Shown: positions 1-6,376, counted from the first letter of the stretch. The stretch is 8,748 nucleotides of DNA from an uncultured Prevotella sp. (GCA_937916075.1 CALGHW010000289.1:1-8748); one strand, 5' to 3'. Numbers and translations are program-made. The notes: generated by a model from the letters alone, not told the origin.

Positions 1-81
1 AATTTATTTGTGAACTATTCATATTTATAAAATTAATTTTGAACAGTTACTTAAAAGTACTTTTCAGTGTTGATATTTACA

Positions 82-98
82 GTAAAACAGTGTTTTAC
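82..98. repeat. Small inverted repeat upstream of the nuclease gene
   Basis: Two exact 7-base arms, GTAAAAC (82-88) and GTTTTAC (92-98), are separated by three bases. The site lies in the AT-rich 197-base leader before the nuclease gene, about 70 bases upstream of the predicted -7 element. It could be an operator or the remains of a terminator for a gene left of the window. There is no T-run after it on the plus strand, so a terminator reading is weak. AT-rich DNA gives such repeats by chance. A shorter palindrome, AAAAGTACTTTT, lies at 53-64. No gene is visible in 1-197. Confidence 0.3.
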
Positions 99-146
99 CC
101 GTCTTGTTTAGTATAAACCGAAGAAACAGTTTTCAGCCGTGTAAAC

Positions 147-177
147 TTGTTAGGTAACGATAAAATCAGTATATTTG
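147..177 (+). promoter_or_regulatory. Bacteroidetes-type promoter of the nuclease gene
   Basis: TATATTTG at 170-177 matches the Bacteroidetes -7 consensus TAnnTTTG. A TTG at 147-149, twenty bases upstream, fits the -33 element. Transcription would begin only about 15 bases before the ATG at 198, leaving a short leader without a clear Shine-Dalgarno sequence. This is usual in this phylum. Confidence 0.65.
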
Positions 178-197
178 CAAAATAAAAATAGAAAATT

Positions 198-1112
198 ATG
201 GGAAAATTCATCAATCCTTTTTCTGATTGGGGGTTCAAGATGCTTTTTGGGCAAGAAATCAATAAAGACTTGCTCATTAGTTTTTTGAATGACTTGTTGG
301 AAGGCGAGCATCACATTGCCGACATCACTTTCAAGGATAAAGAACAACTGCCTGATACAGAAACAATGCGAGGCATCATTTATGATATTTATTGCGTGAC
401 AGACCAGGGGGAGCGTTTTATCGTAGAGATGCAGAACCGGTATCAGGAACATTTTGTGGACCGCTCTCTGTATTATATATCCAGAGCTATTGTTCAGCAA
501 GGAGTGAAAGGTTGTTGGGATTATAAGTTGTTGCCGGTGTATACGGTGTGCTTTATGAATTTTAACCTTACCAACTTCACTCCTCAAAAGTTTCGGACAG
601 ATATAGCTTTGATGGATATGAAGGAAAAGAAAGTGTTTTCAGACAATGTTCGTCTGATATACTTGATGCTTCCTTTGTTCCAAAAAGAGGAAGATGAGTG
701 TGAGACAAATTTTGAACGTTGGATATATATTCTTAAACACATGAGTACATTTGAAAGAATGCCGTTCTTGGCTCGTAATGCTGTGTTCAAAAAGTTGGCA
801 GACATAGCGGACGTTTCTGCCCTGAGCCGAGAAGAACGTGAAAAATATGATGAAAGTATTAAGGCCATGAGAGATTATATTGCTGTCATGAATGGTGCCA
901 AGATTGAAGGCCATCGTGAGGGATTTAATGAAGGACGTGCAGAAGGACGTGCAGAAGGACGTGCAGAAGGACGTGCAGAAGGACGTGCAGAAGGGCGTGA
1001 TGAGCGTAGTCTTGAGATTGCCAAAATGATGTTAGAGGCAGGAGAAACGGTTGAAAAAATAAAAATGTTTACAGGGCTGTCCGAGCAAGCTATTATGGAT
1101 TGCAGGCAATAA
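198..1112 (+). CDS. PD-(D/E)XK nuclease family protein (Rpn / PDDEXK_2 type), with variable repeat region
   Basis: This 304-residue protein belongs to the recombination-promoting nuclease / putative transposase group (Rpn, PDDEXK_2). The N-terminus NPFSDWGFKMLFG is the family's opening signature. The catalytic core is visible as D63 in YDIYC and E77-x-Q79 in VEMQ, where Q stands in the place of the usual lysine. Residues about 85-230 form the helical remainder of the domain. A charged repeat of five EGRA plus one EGRD follows at 245-268. The last 35 residues, including EIAKMMLEAGETVEKI and TGLSEQAI, resemble the helical tail common in this family. E. coli Rpn proteins are DNA endonucleases, and some act as antiphage toxins held in check by a separately translated C-terminal fragment; whether this protein works that way is inference. 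The gene is clearly more AT-rich than the others here, which suggests transfer. No transposon ends were seen, and 'transposase' in the family name is historical. Confidence 0.88.
   Translation: MGKFINPFSDWGFKMLFGQEINKDLLISFLNDLLEGEHHIADITFKDKEQLPDTETMRGIIYDIYCVTDQGERFIVEMQNRYQEHFVDRSLYYISRAIVQQGVKGCWDYKLLPVYTVCFMNFNLTNFTPQKFRTDIALMDMKEKKVFSDNVRLIYLMLPLFQKEEDECETNFERWIYILKHMSTFERMPFLARNAVFKKLADIADVSALSREEREKYDESIKAMRDYIAVMNGAKIEGHREGFNEGRAEGRAEGRAEGRAEGRAEGRDERSLEIAKMMLEAGETVEKIKMFTGLSEQAIMDCRQ
867..1112 (+). CDS. Possible internally started C-terminal product (RpnS-like antitoxin)
   Basis: This is a candidate gene-within-gene in the same frame as the nuclease. ATG codons lie at 867 (M224, with AAGG at 861-864 just before it) and at 888 (M231). 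Starting there would give an 81- or 74-residue protein that carries the EGRA repeat and the helical tail but no catalytic residues. In E. coli, the C-terminal RpnS product is translated separately, has a helix containing four-residue repeats, and inhibits the full-length toxin. The domain order here matches. The AAGG-to-ATG spacing is very short and no internal promoter of the Bacteroidetes type is evident, so this remains a proposal by analogy. Confidence 0.3.
   Translation: MRDYIAVMNGAKIEGHREGFNEGRAEGRAEGRAEGRAEGRAEGRDERSLEIAKMMLEAGETVEKIKMFTGLSEQAIMDCRQ
930..1001 (+). repeat. 12-bp tandem repeat, five exact copies plus one degenerate
   Basis: The unit GAAGGACGTGCA occurs five times with no differences (930-941, 942-953, 954-965, 966-977, 978-989). 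A sixth copy at 990-1001, GAAGGGCGTGAT, has diverged. The unit is in frame and encodes EGRA at residues 245-264, then EGRD at 265-268. Because the unit is a multiple of three bases, gain or loss of copies changes protein length without breaking the frame. Identity that includes third codon positions points to recent slippage-type expansion. Confidence 0.95.
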
Positions 1113-1185
1113 GAATGCCTTATATTCTTACTAAAAAGGGAATGTCTAATCATTAGATGGACTGCTCTATTTGTTTTTTTTCATC

Positions 1186-1842
1186 ATGTCAATTCATTAT
1201 ACCCGAAAGGAAGAGCTTTGGAACTCGTGGTCGCATGCGGCCGGAATTGTGCTGGGTGTGGTTGTGGGCATCCTCTTTCTCGTGATATGCTATCAGGGCC
1301 ATAATCCTTGGGCCCGTGCCGGCGTGTTGCTCTATTTGTTTGGTATGTTAGGTTCTTATGTGGCCTCTACGGTTTATCATGCCACGTCGCAGCGCAGCAA
1401 GTGGCGTGAGCGGTTGCGGCGTTGGGACCATGCTGCCATCTACTGGCATATAGCTGGCAGCTATTCGCCTCTCACACTGGTCGCCCTGCGGCAGGAAGGC
1501 TATTGGGGGTGGAGCCTCTTTGTCTTTGTGTGGTTATGTGCCATAGCGGGCACAGTGGTCAGCTTTGTGAAGCTCAAGGAGCACAGCAATTTGGAAACCT
1601 TTTGCTTCGTGGGCATGGGGCTGTCGGTATTGGTGGCTTTCAAGCCGTTGATAGACAGTGTGAGCACGGCTGCTGTGGCGTGGATAGTGGCTGAGGGTGT
1701 GAGCTATATCACGGGAGCGGTTTTTTATAGTTTGAACAAAAGGAGGTTTATGCATACTGTCTTCCATTTCTTTGTCCTGGCCGGCAGCGTCTGTCATATC
1801 ATTGCGGTGTGGGACGTGCTGATGGAATATGCCGCTGGGTAA
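1186..1842 (+). CDS. Hemolysin III / PAQR family integral membrane protein
   Basis: This 218-residue protein has about seven hydrophobic segments and the signatures of the HlyIII/PAQR (YqfA-like) family. They are an N-terminal ELWNSWSHAAG motif, STVYH at 61-65, DHAAIYWHIAGSYSP at 81-95 and a C-terminal HTVFHFFVLAGSVCH at 190-204. H65, D81, H190 and H194 correspond to the conserved polar residues associated with metal binding and hydrolase-like activity in this superfamily. The protein sits in the cytoplasmic membrane. The name comes from a Bacillus cereus hemolysin, and many bacterial members have no shown hemolytic role. ATG at 1186 is preferred over TTG at 1171 because family members begin a few residues before this motif. 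It lies 73 bases after the nuclease gene on the same strand and may be read through from it; a near-match TCTATTTG at 1166-1173 is a poor promoter. A strong hairpin follows directly. Confidence 0.93.
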   Translation: MSIHYTRKEELWNSWSHAAGIVLGVVVGILFLVICYQGHNPWARAGVLLYLFGMLGSYVASTVYHATSQRSKWRERLRRWDHAAIYWHIAGSYSPLTLVALRQEGYWGWSLFVFVWLCAIAGTVVSFVKLKEHSNLETFCFVGMGLSVLVAFKPLIDSVSTAAVAWIVAEGVSYITGAVFYSLNKRRFMHTVFHFFVLAGSVCHIIAVWDVLMEYAAG

Positions 1843-1845
1843 AGC

Positions 1846-1898
1846 GATATGCCCGTCCCGAGAGATTCTTGTCTCAGGGACGGGCATATCACCTTTTT
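1846..1898. terminator. Bidirectional intrinsic terminator between convergent genes
   Basis: Exact 14-base arms GATATGCCCGTCCC (1846-1859) and GGGACGGGCATATC (1877-1890) form a GC-rich stem. GAGA (1860-1863) and TCTC (1872-1875) extend it, leaving an 8-base loop and one bulged A at 1876. TTTTT follows on the plus strand at 1894-1898, serving the hemolysin III gene, whose stop is three bases before the stem. On the minus strand the hairpin lies 27 bases after the pectate lyase stop, but the T-run there (GCTTT) is short, so termination in that direction is probable rather than certain. Confidence 0.85.
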
Positions 1899-1917
1899 GA
1901 AGTTCATATCGGAAGAC

Positions 1918-3798
1918 TTATTCAAAGGCACCCTTCAGGGAGGTTGTATAGTTCTTGAGCGCGGTTTTCAGCGAGCTGACCACTGCATAGTTGGTGTCTT
2001 CGGTGGCGTTGTCAAACCGCCATTGGAAGTCGCCTTTGTTCATTCGTCCCGCCCCATAGTGTCCGGTGACGATGGCTGGCACGTCGACGGCCTCGGCAGG
2101 TGTGTAGCGGTACATTAGGTCAGGGTCGGTGTCAAAGTTGTCGTAAGCCTTGTCGCTTGTCAAAGCCTTGTAGGTGGCGGGCACTTGCTCATTGCGGGTT
2201 GAAGCCTCATAGCAGTCGAAGTTGCGGGGAGCTTGCTGATGGGTGACGGGTAGGTAGCCGCTCTTGTTGCCCGTCTCGGCATACACATTCATATAGCTCT
2301 TGATGGTGCCTCCGTTCTCGCCCGAGAAGGTTCCTTCGCCCTTGGCGTCGGTGCCTTGCTTGGAAATCAGCATAGGGTATTTGGAGTGACGGAAGAAGTT
2401 GCGCTCTACAAACACACTTGACCCCATTGTCGCTCCCACGCCATATTTGGCGCAACCATCGTAGTAATTATTCCATACATGTACCGACATGGTGCGCACA
2501 CGCGGATGGCGCGAGTCGCTGTGGTCAAACCAGTTGTGGTGATAGTCGATATAGTTGGGCCCAGTTTCGCTCTTCATGCCGCAGAGCGACGACTTGCCGC
2601 TGTCATAGAGGTGATTGTAGGCTATTGTGATATACTGTGAGTTGCCCTTGACATCTATTGTTCCGTCGCCCTTGGCTTGGTCACTGTCTCCCCCTGTGTT
2701 GCCGTAGAAGAGATCGAGGTGGTGAATCCAGCAATACCTGTTGTCGGTGTCCAGCGACACGGCGTCGTCCATGCACAGCATGATGGCGAAGTTGCGCAGT
2801 TCCACGCTCACGGCGTTGCGCAGCAGTAGGCCGAAGCCCCATATCGTGGCGTCCTCACCGATGCCCTCGATTGTGATGTTCATGGCGATGGTGTTGTTTT
2901 TGCCCTTCACCTGCAGTCCTTCCGCCTTGCTGCCGAAGTAGTCCATGTCGGTGTCTCTGATTTGTCCTATCAGTCTGACGCAGAGCGGACGTGTCTCCCA
3001 CCCTTTCTGATAAGCGTTGATGATGGCTTGCAGGCCGGTGAAAGTCTCCTTCTTCTGGTTCTTGCCTGTGATGACATCCAGGCTCACGGTCTTGGCCGTC
3101 TTGGCTGTGACATAGATGACACGTGCCGTGGGCTTGAGGGTACCGTCGTAGTTGTAGGCCCCGATGCTGGTGGAATCTATTTGGATGAATCCCGAGCGGT
3201 CATAACTTTTCACGGTCAGTCCGCTGACGGTGCTGGCCTTGTCGTTGTCTTCCTGTCCTCCTGTCACGGGCACTACTTTCATGGTGTAGTTGCCGGCCTT
3301 GAGGCCCACCATGTCGGCCCGTCCGTGGTTGCCATAGTCGCGGACCATTTGCTGGTCGACGCGAGTGTATTTGCTCTCGTTGTCACCTTTGACGTATACA
3401 TGATACGTGGAGGCACCGTCCAGGAGGTTCCATTCCGCATAGGCCGCTTCGTTCCATCCCTGTCCGCGGGTGATTTCCACGCCGTGGTTGTCTATTGTGC
3501 CCGTTGCGGCCGGGGCTTGTGCCTTGGCAAAGGTGACGCTGCGCACTGTGCGGGTATATGTGTCTTGCCAGTTGCCCTGTCGTGGATATACCGTCACGGT
3601 GCTGGTTGCCTTGTTGAGGTCGATGCCGCCCGTCTGGTCGGTGTCATAGAAGCGTACTTTTCCGTCGGTTGTCACGATGCGGGCCTGGTTGGCGTTGAGG
3701 TTCAGCTGGCCGGAGTGGTCTGTGGTCTGGGCTTGGATGCATGGAGCGGCCGTCAAGGCGGCCGTCAAGGCCAGTAAGGGTAAGGTATGATGTTTCAT
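1918..3798 (-). CDS. Secreted pectate lyase, polysaccharide lyase family 1
   Basis: This 626-residue enzyme should cleave polygalacturonate (pectin backbone) by calcium-dependent beta-elimination outside the cytoplasm. A signal peptide spans residues 1-23 (hydrophobic core LPLLALTAALTAAP, end IQAQ). Residues 30-95 are a beta-rich module found at the start of many Bacteroidales lyases, and about 105-200 look like a fibronectin III-type domain. The parallel beta-helix follows from about 225. Its PL1 signatures are CWIHHLD (356-362), GDGTID (377-382), GKSSLCG (401-407) and YHHNWFDHSDSRHPRVR (419-435). R430 matches the catalytic arginine of PelC, K402 the substrate-binding lysine, and D378/D382 the calcium ligands. 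There is no T9SS-type tail at the C-terminus (ends LKGAFE). A good Shine-Dalgarno, AAGGAG, lies at 3809-3814, ten bases before the ATG. The gene starts 21 bases after the small secreted protein gene and is probably co-transcribed with it. Confidence 0.95.
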   Translation of the reverse strand: MKHHTLPLLALTAALTAAPCIQAQTTDHSGQLNLNANQARIVTTDGKVRFYDTDQTGGIDLNKATSTVTVYPRQGNWQDTYTRTVRSVTFAKAQAPAATGTIDNHGVEITRGQGWNEAAYAEWNLLDGASTYHVYVKGDNESKYTRVDQQMVRDYGNHGRADMVGLKAGNYTMKVVPVTGGQEDNDKASTVSGLTVKSYDRSGFIQIDSTSIGAYNYDGTLKPTARVIYVTAKTAKTVSLDVITGKNQKKETFTGLQAIINAYQKGWETRPLCVRLIGQIRDTDMDYFGSKAEGLQVKGKNNTIAMNITIEGIGEDATIWGFGLLLRNAVSVELRNFAIMLCMDDAVSLDTDNRYCWIHHLDLFYGNTGGDSDQAKGDGTIDVKGNSQYITIAYNHLYDSGKSSLCGMKSETGPNYIDYHHNWFDHSDSRHPRVRTMSVHVWNNYYDGCAKYGVGATMGSSVFVERNFFRHSKYPMLISKQGTDAKGEGTFSGENGGTIKSYMNVYAETGNKSGYLPVTHQQAPRNFDCYEASTRNEQVPATYKALTSDKAYDNFDTDPDLMYRYTPAEAVDVPAIVTGHYGAGRMNKGDFQWRFDNATEDTNYAVVSSLKTALKNYTTSLKGAFE

Positions 3799-3819
3799 CT
3801 TGTTGTTTCTCCTTTCTTT

Positions 3820-4182
3820 TTATTTCACAAGTATTTTCTTTCCGTTCAGGATATACACACCTTTGCCCAGATGCTCGGCGCGGTTTCCGGCATAACGTCC
3901 GTCGAGGGTATAGATGGGTTGGTGGTTGGCGTTGGCAGCGTCTACGGTCTGGATGTCGGCAGTCCCGTTATAGTCAAAGGTGACACACAGTTGGTCCATG
4001 TCTACCGTTTGTGTTGTCTCGTTGGAGAAAGTGATGATGGCGTTGTCACCGCTGAAGGCAATGTTTTGTATGTTTTCCTTGACAGGTTGTCCGTTGATGG
4101 TTACGGTCATGGCGTCCTCAGCCAGGGCGTTGCCGGCGTTCAGCAAGGCGAGCATTGACAGTATAAGTCGGGTTTTCTTCAT
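3820..4182 (-). CDS. Small secreted protein with T9SS-like C-terminal tail
   Basis: This 120-residue protein has a clear signal peptide (MKKTRLILSMLALLNAGNALA, residues 1-21). A beta-rich middle follows, with IQNIAFSGDNAIITFSN (38-54) and MDQLCVTFDYNG. The C-terminus, IYTLDGRYAGN...GKGVYILNGKKILVK (90-120), resembles the type A sorting domain of the type IX secretion system (pattern xxDxxGR...GVYIVxxxGKxxxxK). No catalytic domain is present. An upstream in-frame ATG at 4329 was not used: it would add 49 residues rich in charged and polar residues before a perfect signal peptide and would run across the 26-bp palindrome. The gene is the first of a two-gene unit with the pectate lyase. Its role is unknown; it could be a surface partner, a remnant tail domain of a larger protein, or a binding protein for pectin fragments. 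Confidence 0.75.
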   Translation of the reverse strand: MKKTRLILSMLALLNAGNALAEDAMTVTINGQPVKENIQNIAFSGDNAIITFSNETTQTVDMDQLCVTFDYNGTADIQTVDAANANHQPIYTLDGRYAGNRAEHLGKGVYILNGKKILVK

Positions 4183-4226
4183 ATTTGTAGTAATTTGGGT
4201 TTTGATTAGTAGTTGCTTGCAGGATA

Positions 4227-4234
4227 CAAAAGTA
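4227..4234 (-). promoter_or_regulatory. -7 promoter element for the small protein/pectate lyase unit
   Basis: Read on the minus strand this is TACTTTTG, an exact match to the Bacteroidetes -7 consensus TAnnTTTG. It lies 44 bases upstream of the ATG at 4182. No TTTG is found at the expected -33 distance, where the minus strand reads CTCC. A weak -33 element would suit a promoter that depends on an activator. Confidence 0.6.
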
Positions 4235-4273
4235 GTGAAAAAAGCAGGTTGTGGGAGTGTCCGTATGGCATTA

Positions 4274-4299
4274 TCCTGCCGTAAACGTTTACGGCAGGA
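4274..4299. promoter_or_regulatory. Perfect 26-bp palindrome, probable operator (LacI-family-like centre)
   Basis: The half-site TCCTGCCGTAAAC is followed immediately by its exact reverse complement, with the centre at 4286/4287. The core GTAAACGTTTAC has the central CG and the flanking AAA/TTT typical of LacI/GalR-family operators such as the CcpA and PurR sites. The centre lies roughly 55-65 bases upstream of the start expected from the -7 element at 4227-4234, a common position for an activator. It is also 42 bases after the glycosyltransferase stop on the same strand and could fold as a hairpin, but no T-run follows on the minus strand, so a terminator is less likely. No regulator gene is in the window. 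Confidence 0.6.
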
Positions 4300-4340
4300 C
4301 GGAATGAAATGATTTTCCTCAAGCGACAATCCTCTTTGCG

Positions 4341-5108
4341 TTATCGTTTAGTGTGTGTGTTCTCCAAGAGTTTGCTTACGATGACAAACTGGTAGAAGCC
4401 TTCATAGCAGGCACAGATAAAACCGGCTTTGCCGTCGCGGAATCCTCCTTTCAGGATATAAGCTTTGAAGAAGCGGAAGAAGGGGCGAACCAGCAGGGCC
4501 GTGATGCCATAGTGCTTGTCACGCTTCTTTTCTATCTCACTTTCTGAGTATTGGTTGGTCTTGGCTATCCGGTCGTACACGCTGTTTTTGGCCAGATGGA
4601 TAAAGGCTAAGTCGTTGGGCCGGGCTGGCAGTTTCTCTGTCCGTCCGTTTACCTTGGGGAAGGTATGCACGTAAGGGGGCCACACGGTGCCCTCACGGAT
4701 GAAGAAGCGCAGTTGATAATCGGGATAGAAGCAGTGCATGAACCGTCCCATGAAGTAGTTCTTGCGCGGGATATAGAGGCCCTGTGGCGCGTCTTCGCAA
4801 GCTATTGTGGCGTAGAGCTTGTCTTTCAGTTGTGGGGTGACCAGCTCGTCGGCGTCTATCACCAGCACCCATGCCGACGAGGCACTCTGAATGGCAAAGG
4901 TGCGGGCTGGCTCGGCACTCACACAGTTGCCCTTGGGGAAGATGACCACCTTGCATCCATGCTGTCGGGCTATCTCCACGGTGTTGTCTGTGCTTTCCAT
5001 GTCGCAGACTACAATTTCGTCAAAGTCTTTGACCGAGTCCAGTACTCGGTTAAGATGTTCCGCGGCGTTGTAGGTGTTGATGACCACGGATATTTTTCTG
5101 TCTTTCAT
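4341..5108 (-). CDS. Family 2 glycosyltransferase, WaaE/KdtX-like
   Basis: This 255-residue enzyme should transfer a sugar from a nucleotide-sugar donor to a lipid A-core or other surface glycan acceptor on the cytoplasmic side of the inner membrane. The GT-A fold opens with ISVVINTYNAAEHL (6-19). FDEIVVCDMESTDNT (29-43) follows, then the metal/donor motif DADE at 85-88. The later motifs YFMGRFMH (118-125), YQLRFF (131-136), KTNQYSE (183-189) and GGFRDGKAGF (221-230) are typical of the WaaE-like branch that builds the LPS core. The exact sugar cannot be told from sequence. ATG at 5108 is chosen because the fold starts five residues later; an in-frame ATG at 5234 would overlap the upstream gene by 85 bases. 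It lies 41 bases after the outer-membrane protein stop, with no promoter match between, so the two are likely one operon. Confidence 0.9.
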   Translation of the reverse strand: MKDRKISVVINTYNAAEHLNRVLDSVKDFDEIVVCDMESTDNTVEIARQHGCKVVIFPKGNCVSAEPARTFAIQSASSAWVLVIDADELVTPQLKDKLYATIACEDAPQGLYIPRKNYFMGRFMHCFYPDYQLRFFIREGTVWPPYVHTFPKVNGRTEKLPARPNDLAFIHLAKNSVYDRIAKTNQYSESEIEKKRDKHYGITALLVRPFFRFFKAYILKGGFRDGKAGFICACYEGFYQFVIVSKLLENTHTKR

Positions 5109-5149
5109 CGTCGTTGTGATATAGGTTTGGCAAGTATGGGTAAAACGAA

Positions 5150-6376
5150 TCAGAATCGTTTCAGCAAGTAGGACGGATGGATGCGCAGGTAGATGCCGGC
5201 GGCCATGCTGAGTTTGTTGGCCTCCCGGTACCATCCCTTTTCCTCAGAATGGGCATCGGCGGCCAGGTTGTTGTACAGGTCTGCATGGATGCCCCATGAG
5301 AATCCGTGTCCCAGGTCACGTCCGTAACTCAGGCGTGCGCTGAGCATTTTGGGGTCGGGCATGGTATAGCCTTCCTCATGGATGCCCATTGAGCCGAAGA
5401 GTGGATTGCCGAAGATAGTGATGAAGTTATGTCCAGTCCAGTAAGCTCCGTGCAGACGGAAATGGCCCAAGTCAATGTCGGCCTTGGTGTAGAAACCGTG
5501 TCCTTGGTCGAAGGGCAGCATCTGTCCGGCCGACTGCTTGTAGTAGAGCACACTGCTCTCCACATTGATGCGGGTAATCACCTGGCTGTGTGGATGCATG
5601 GTGATGCCCACTCCACCGGCAGCGTTCATCCACGTCTTCACCTCGCGCGACTCGGCTGTGGGGTTGATTTCTCCGCCTCGGTGCTGCATCAGCACTTGTA
5701 CGGGGAAATACACGTGCCATGGAGCCAGCTGACGGTTGGCCTTGAGGCGTGCGGACAGGCCGAATGTGAATGACTCCTGGTGCTTGTCGTTGTCGAAGAT
5801 GAAGCTCTCCCAGTTAATCCATGAGTCAAGGTTCAACACCTGTGTGTCCCATAGCAGTTGCAGTCCGGTCTCGGGGTCGGCCGAGAGTCCTGTCTCCTGG
5901 TTGTATAGAGGCTCTGCGAGGTGGTGGTTGTTGCGTCCGTAGAGGTTGCCTAATAGCAGGTGAAACTGGTCTGACAGAGCAAGATGTGCCCGGAAGAACG
6001 GCACGATATGGAATCCGCTCTGTGTCTGCTCTCCTTTCCACTGTGGTATGTCGCTGTAGTTCAGGTTGGGATATTTGTTGGCACCCCAGTAGTGTATCAT
6101 ATAGGCGCCGGCTTCCAGTCTGAGGTTTCTCAGCGGTTGGTAGCTGACGGTGGGTTGGAGCCAGAAGCCAGGCAAGGTGTATCCTTTGGTCAGGTTGCCC
6201 TCATATTCATTGTCACGGAAGAAGCTCAGTCCGTCGATGTTCAGTCTCAGTTCGCCCTGTGCGGTGGAGTCTATCCGGTGATGGTCCTCAAAGATCAGTG
6301 AGTCCATCTGTGCGTGGGCGAGCGGGGCCCACAGCAAGCAGAGACAACCTACGATGATTCTTGTGTAGCGTTTCAT
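5150..6376 (-). CDS. Outer-membrane beta-barrel protein of unknown function
   Basis: This 408-residue protein begins with a signal peptide (residues 1-22, hydrophobic core IIVGCLCLLWAPLAHA). The remainder alternates short polar turns with amphipathic stretches rich in Tyr, Trp and Phe, for example TLPGFWLQPTVSYQPL, GAYMIHYWGANKY and FHLLLGNLYGRNNHH. It ends in a C-terminal phenylalanine (LLKRF), as do many outer-membrane barrels. No plug domain, TonB box, OmpA domain or SusC/SusD feature was seen. I do not recognise a named family. It is the first gene of a unit with the WaaE-like glycosyltransferase, which suggests a link with surface glycan assembly or export, but this is inference. The start at 6376 is fixed by the signal peptide. 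Confidence 0.75.
   Translation of the reverse strand: MKRYTRIIVGCLCLLWAPLAHAQMDSLIFEDHHRIDSTAQGELRLNIDGLSFFRDNEYEGNLTKGYTLPGFWLQPTVSYQPLRNLRLEAGAYMIHYWGANKYPNLNYSDIPQWKGEQTQSGFHIVPFFRAHLALSDQFHLLLGNLYGRNNHHLAEPLYNQETGLSADPETGLQLLWDTQVLNLDSWINWESFIFDNDKHQESFTFGLSARLKANRQLAPWHVYFPVQVLMQHRGGEINPTAESREVKTWMNAAGGVGITMHPHSQVITRINVESSVLYYKQSAGQMLPFDQGHGFYTKADIDLGHFRLHGAYWTGHNFITIFGNPLFGSMGIHEEGYTMPDPKMLSARLSYGRDLGHGFSWGIHADLYNNLAADAHSEEKGWYREANKLSMAAGIYLRIHPSYLLKRF

Noticed and set aside
930..1001. Short direct repeats considered as a CRISPR array or mobile-element end
   Set aside because: The 12-base units are contiguous without spacers and encode EGRA in frame, so this is a coding tandem repeat.
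1110..1130. Hairpin TAAGAAT / ATTCTTA at the end of the nuclease gene as a terminator
   Set aside because: The 7-bp stem is AT-rich, overlaps the stop codon and is not followed by a T-run; AAAAAGGG follows instead. Read-through into the hemolysin III gene is possible.
875..1153. 92-codon minus-strand frame with PSARPSARP repeats
   Set aside because: The repeat is simply the complement of the EGRA-coding repeat; nothing else supports a gene there.
2962..3777. 271-codon open frame on the plus strand opposite the pectate lyase
   Set aside because: The opposite strand encodes a lyase with signal peptide and catalytic motifs; the antisense translation is repetitive in Val/Gly/Asp and lacks any motif or start context.
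4183..4329. Longer N-terminus for the small secreted protein starting at 4329
   Set aside because: It would bury a perfect signal peptide 49 residues inside the protein and would cover the promoter element and palindrome; the ATG at 4182 is much more plausible.
5109..5234. Longer N-terminus for the WaaE-like glycosyltransferase starting at 5234
   Set aside because: It overlaps the upstream gene by 85 bases and adds residues not typical of the family; the first beta strand begins just after the ATG at 5108.
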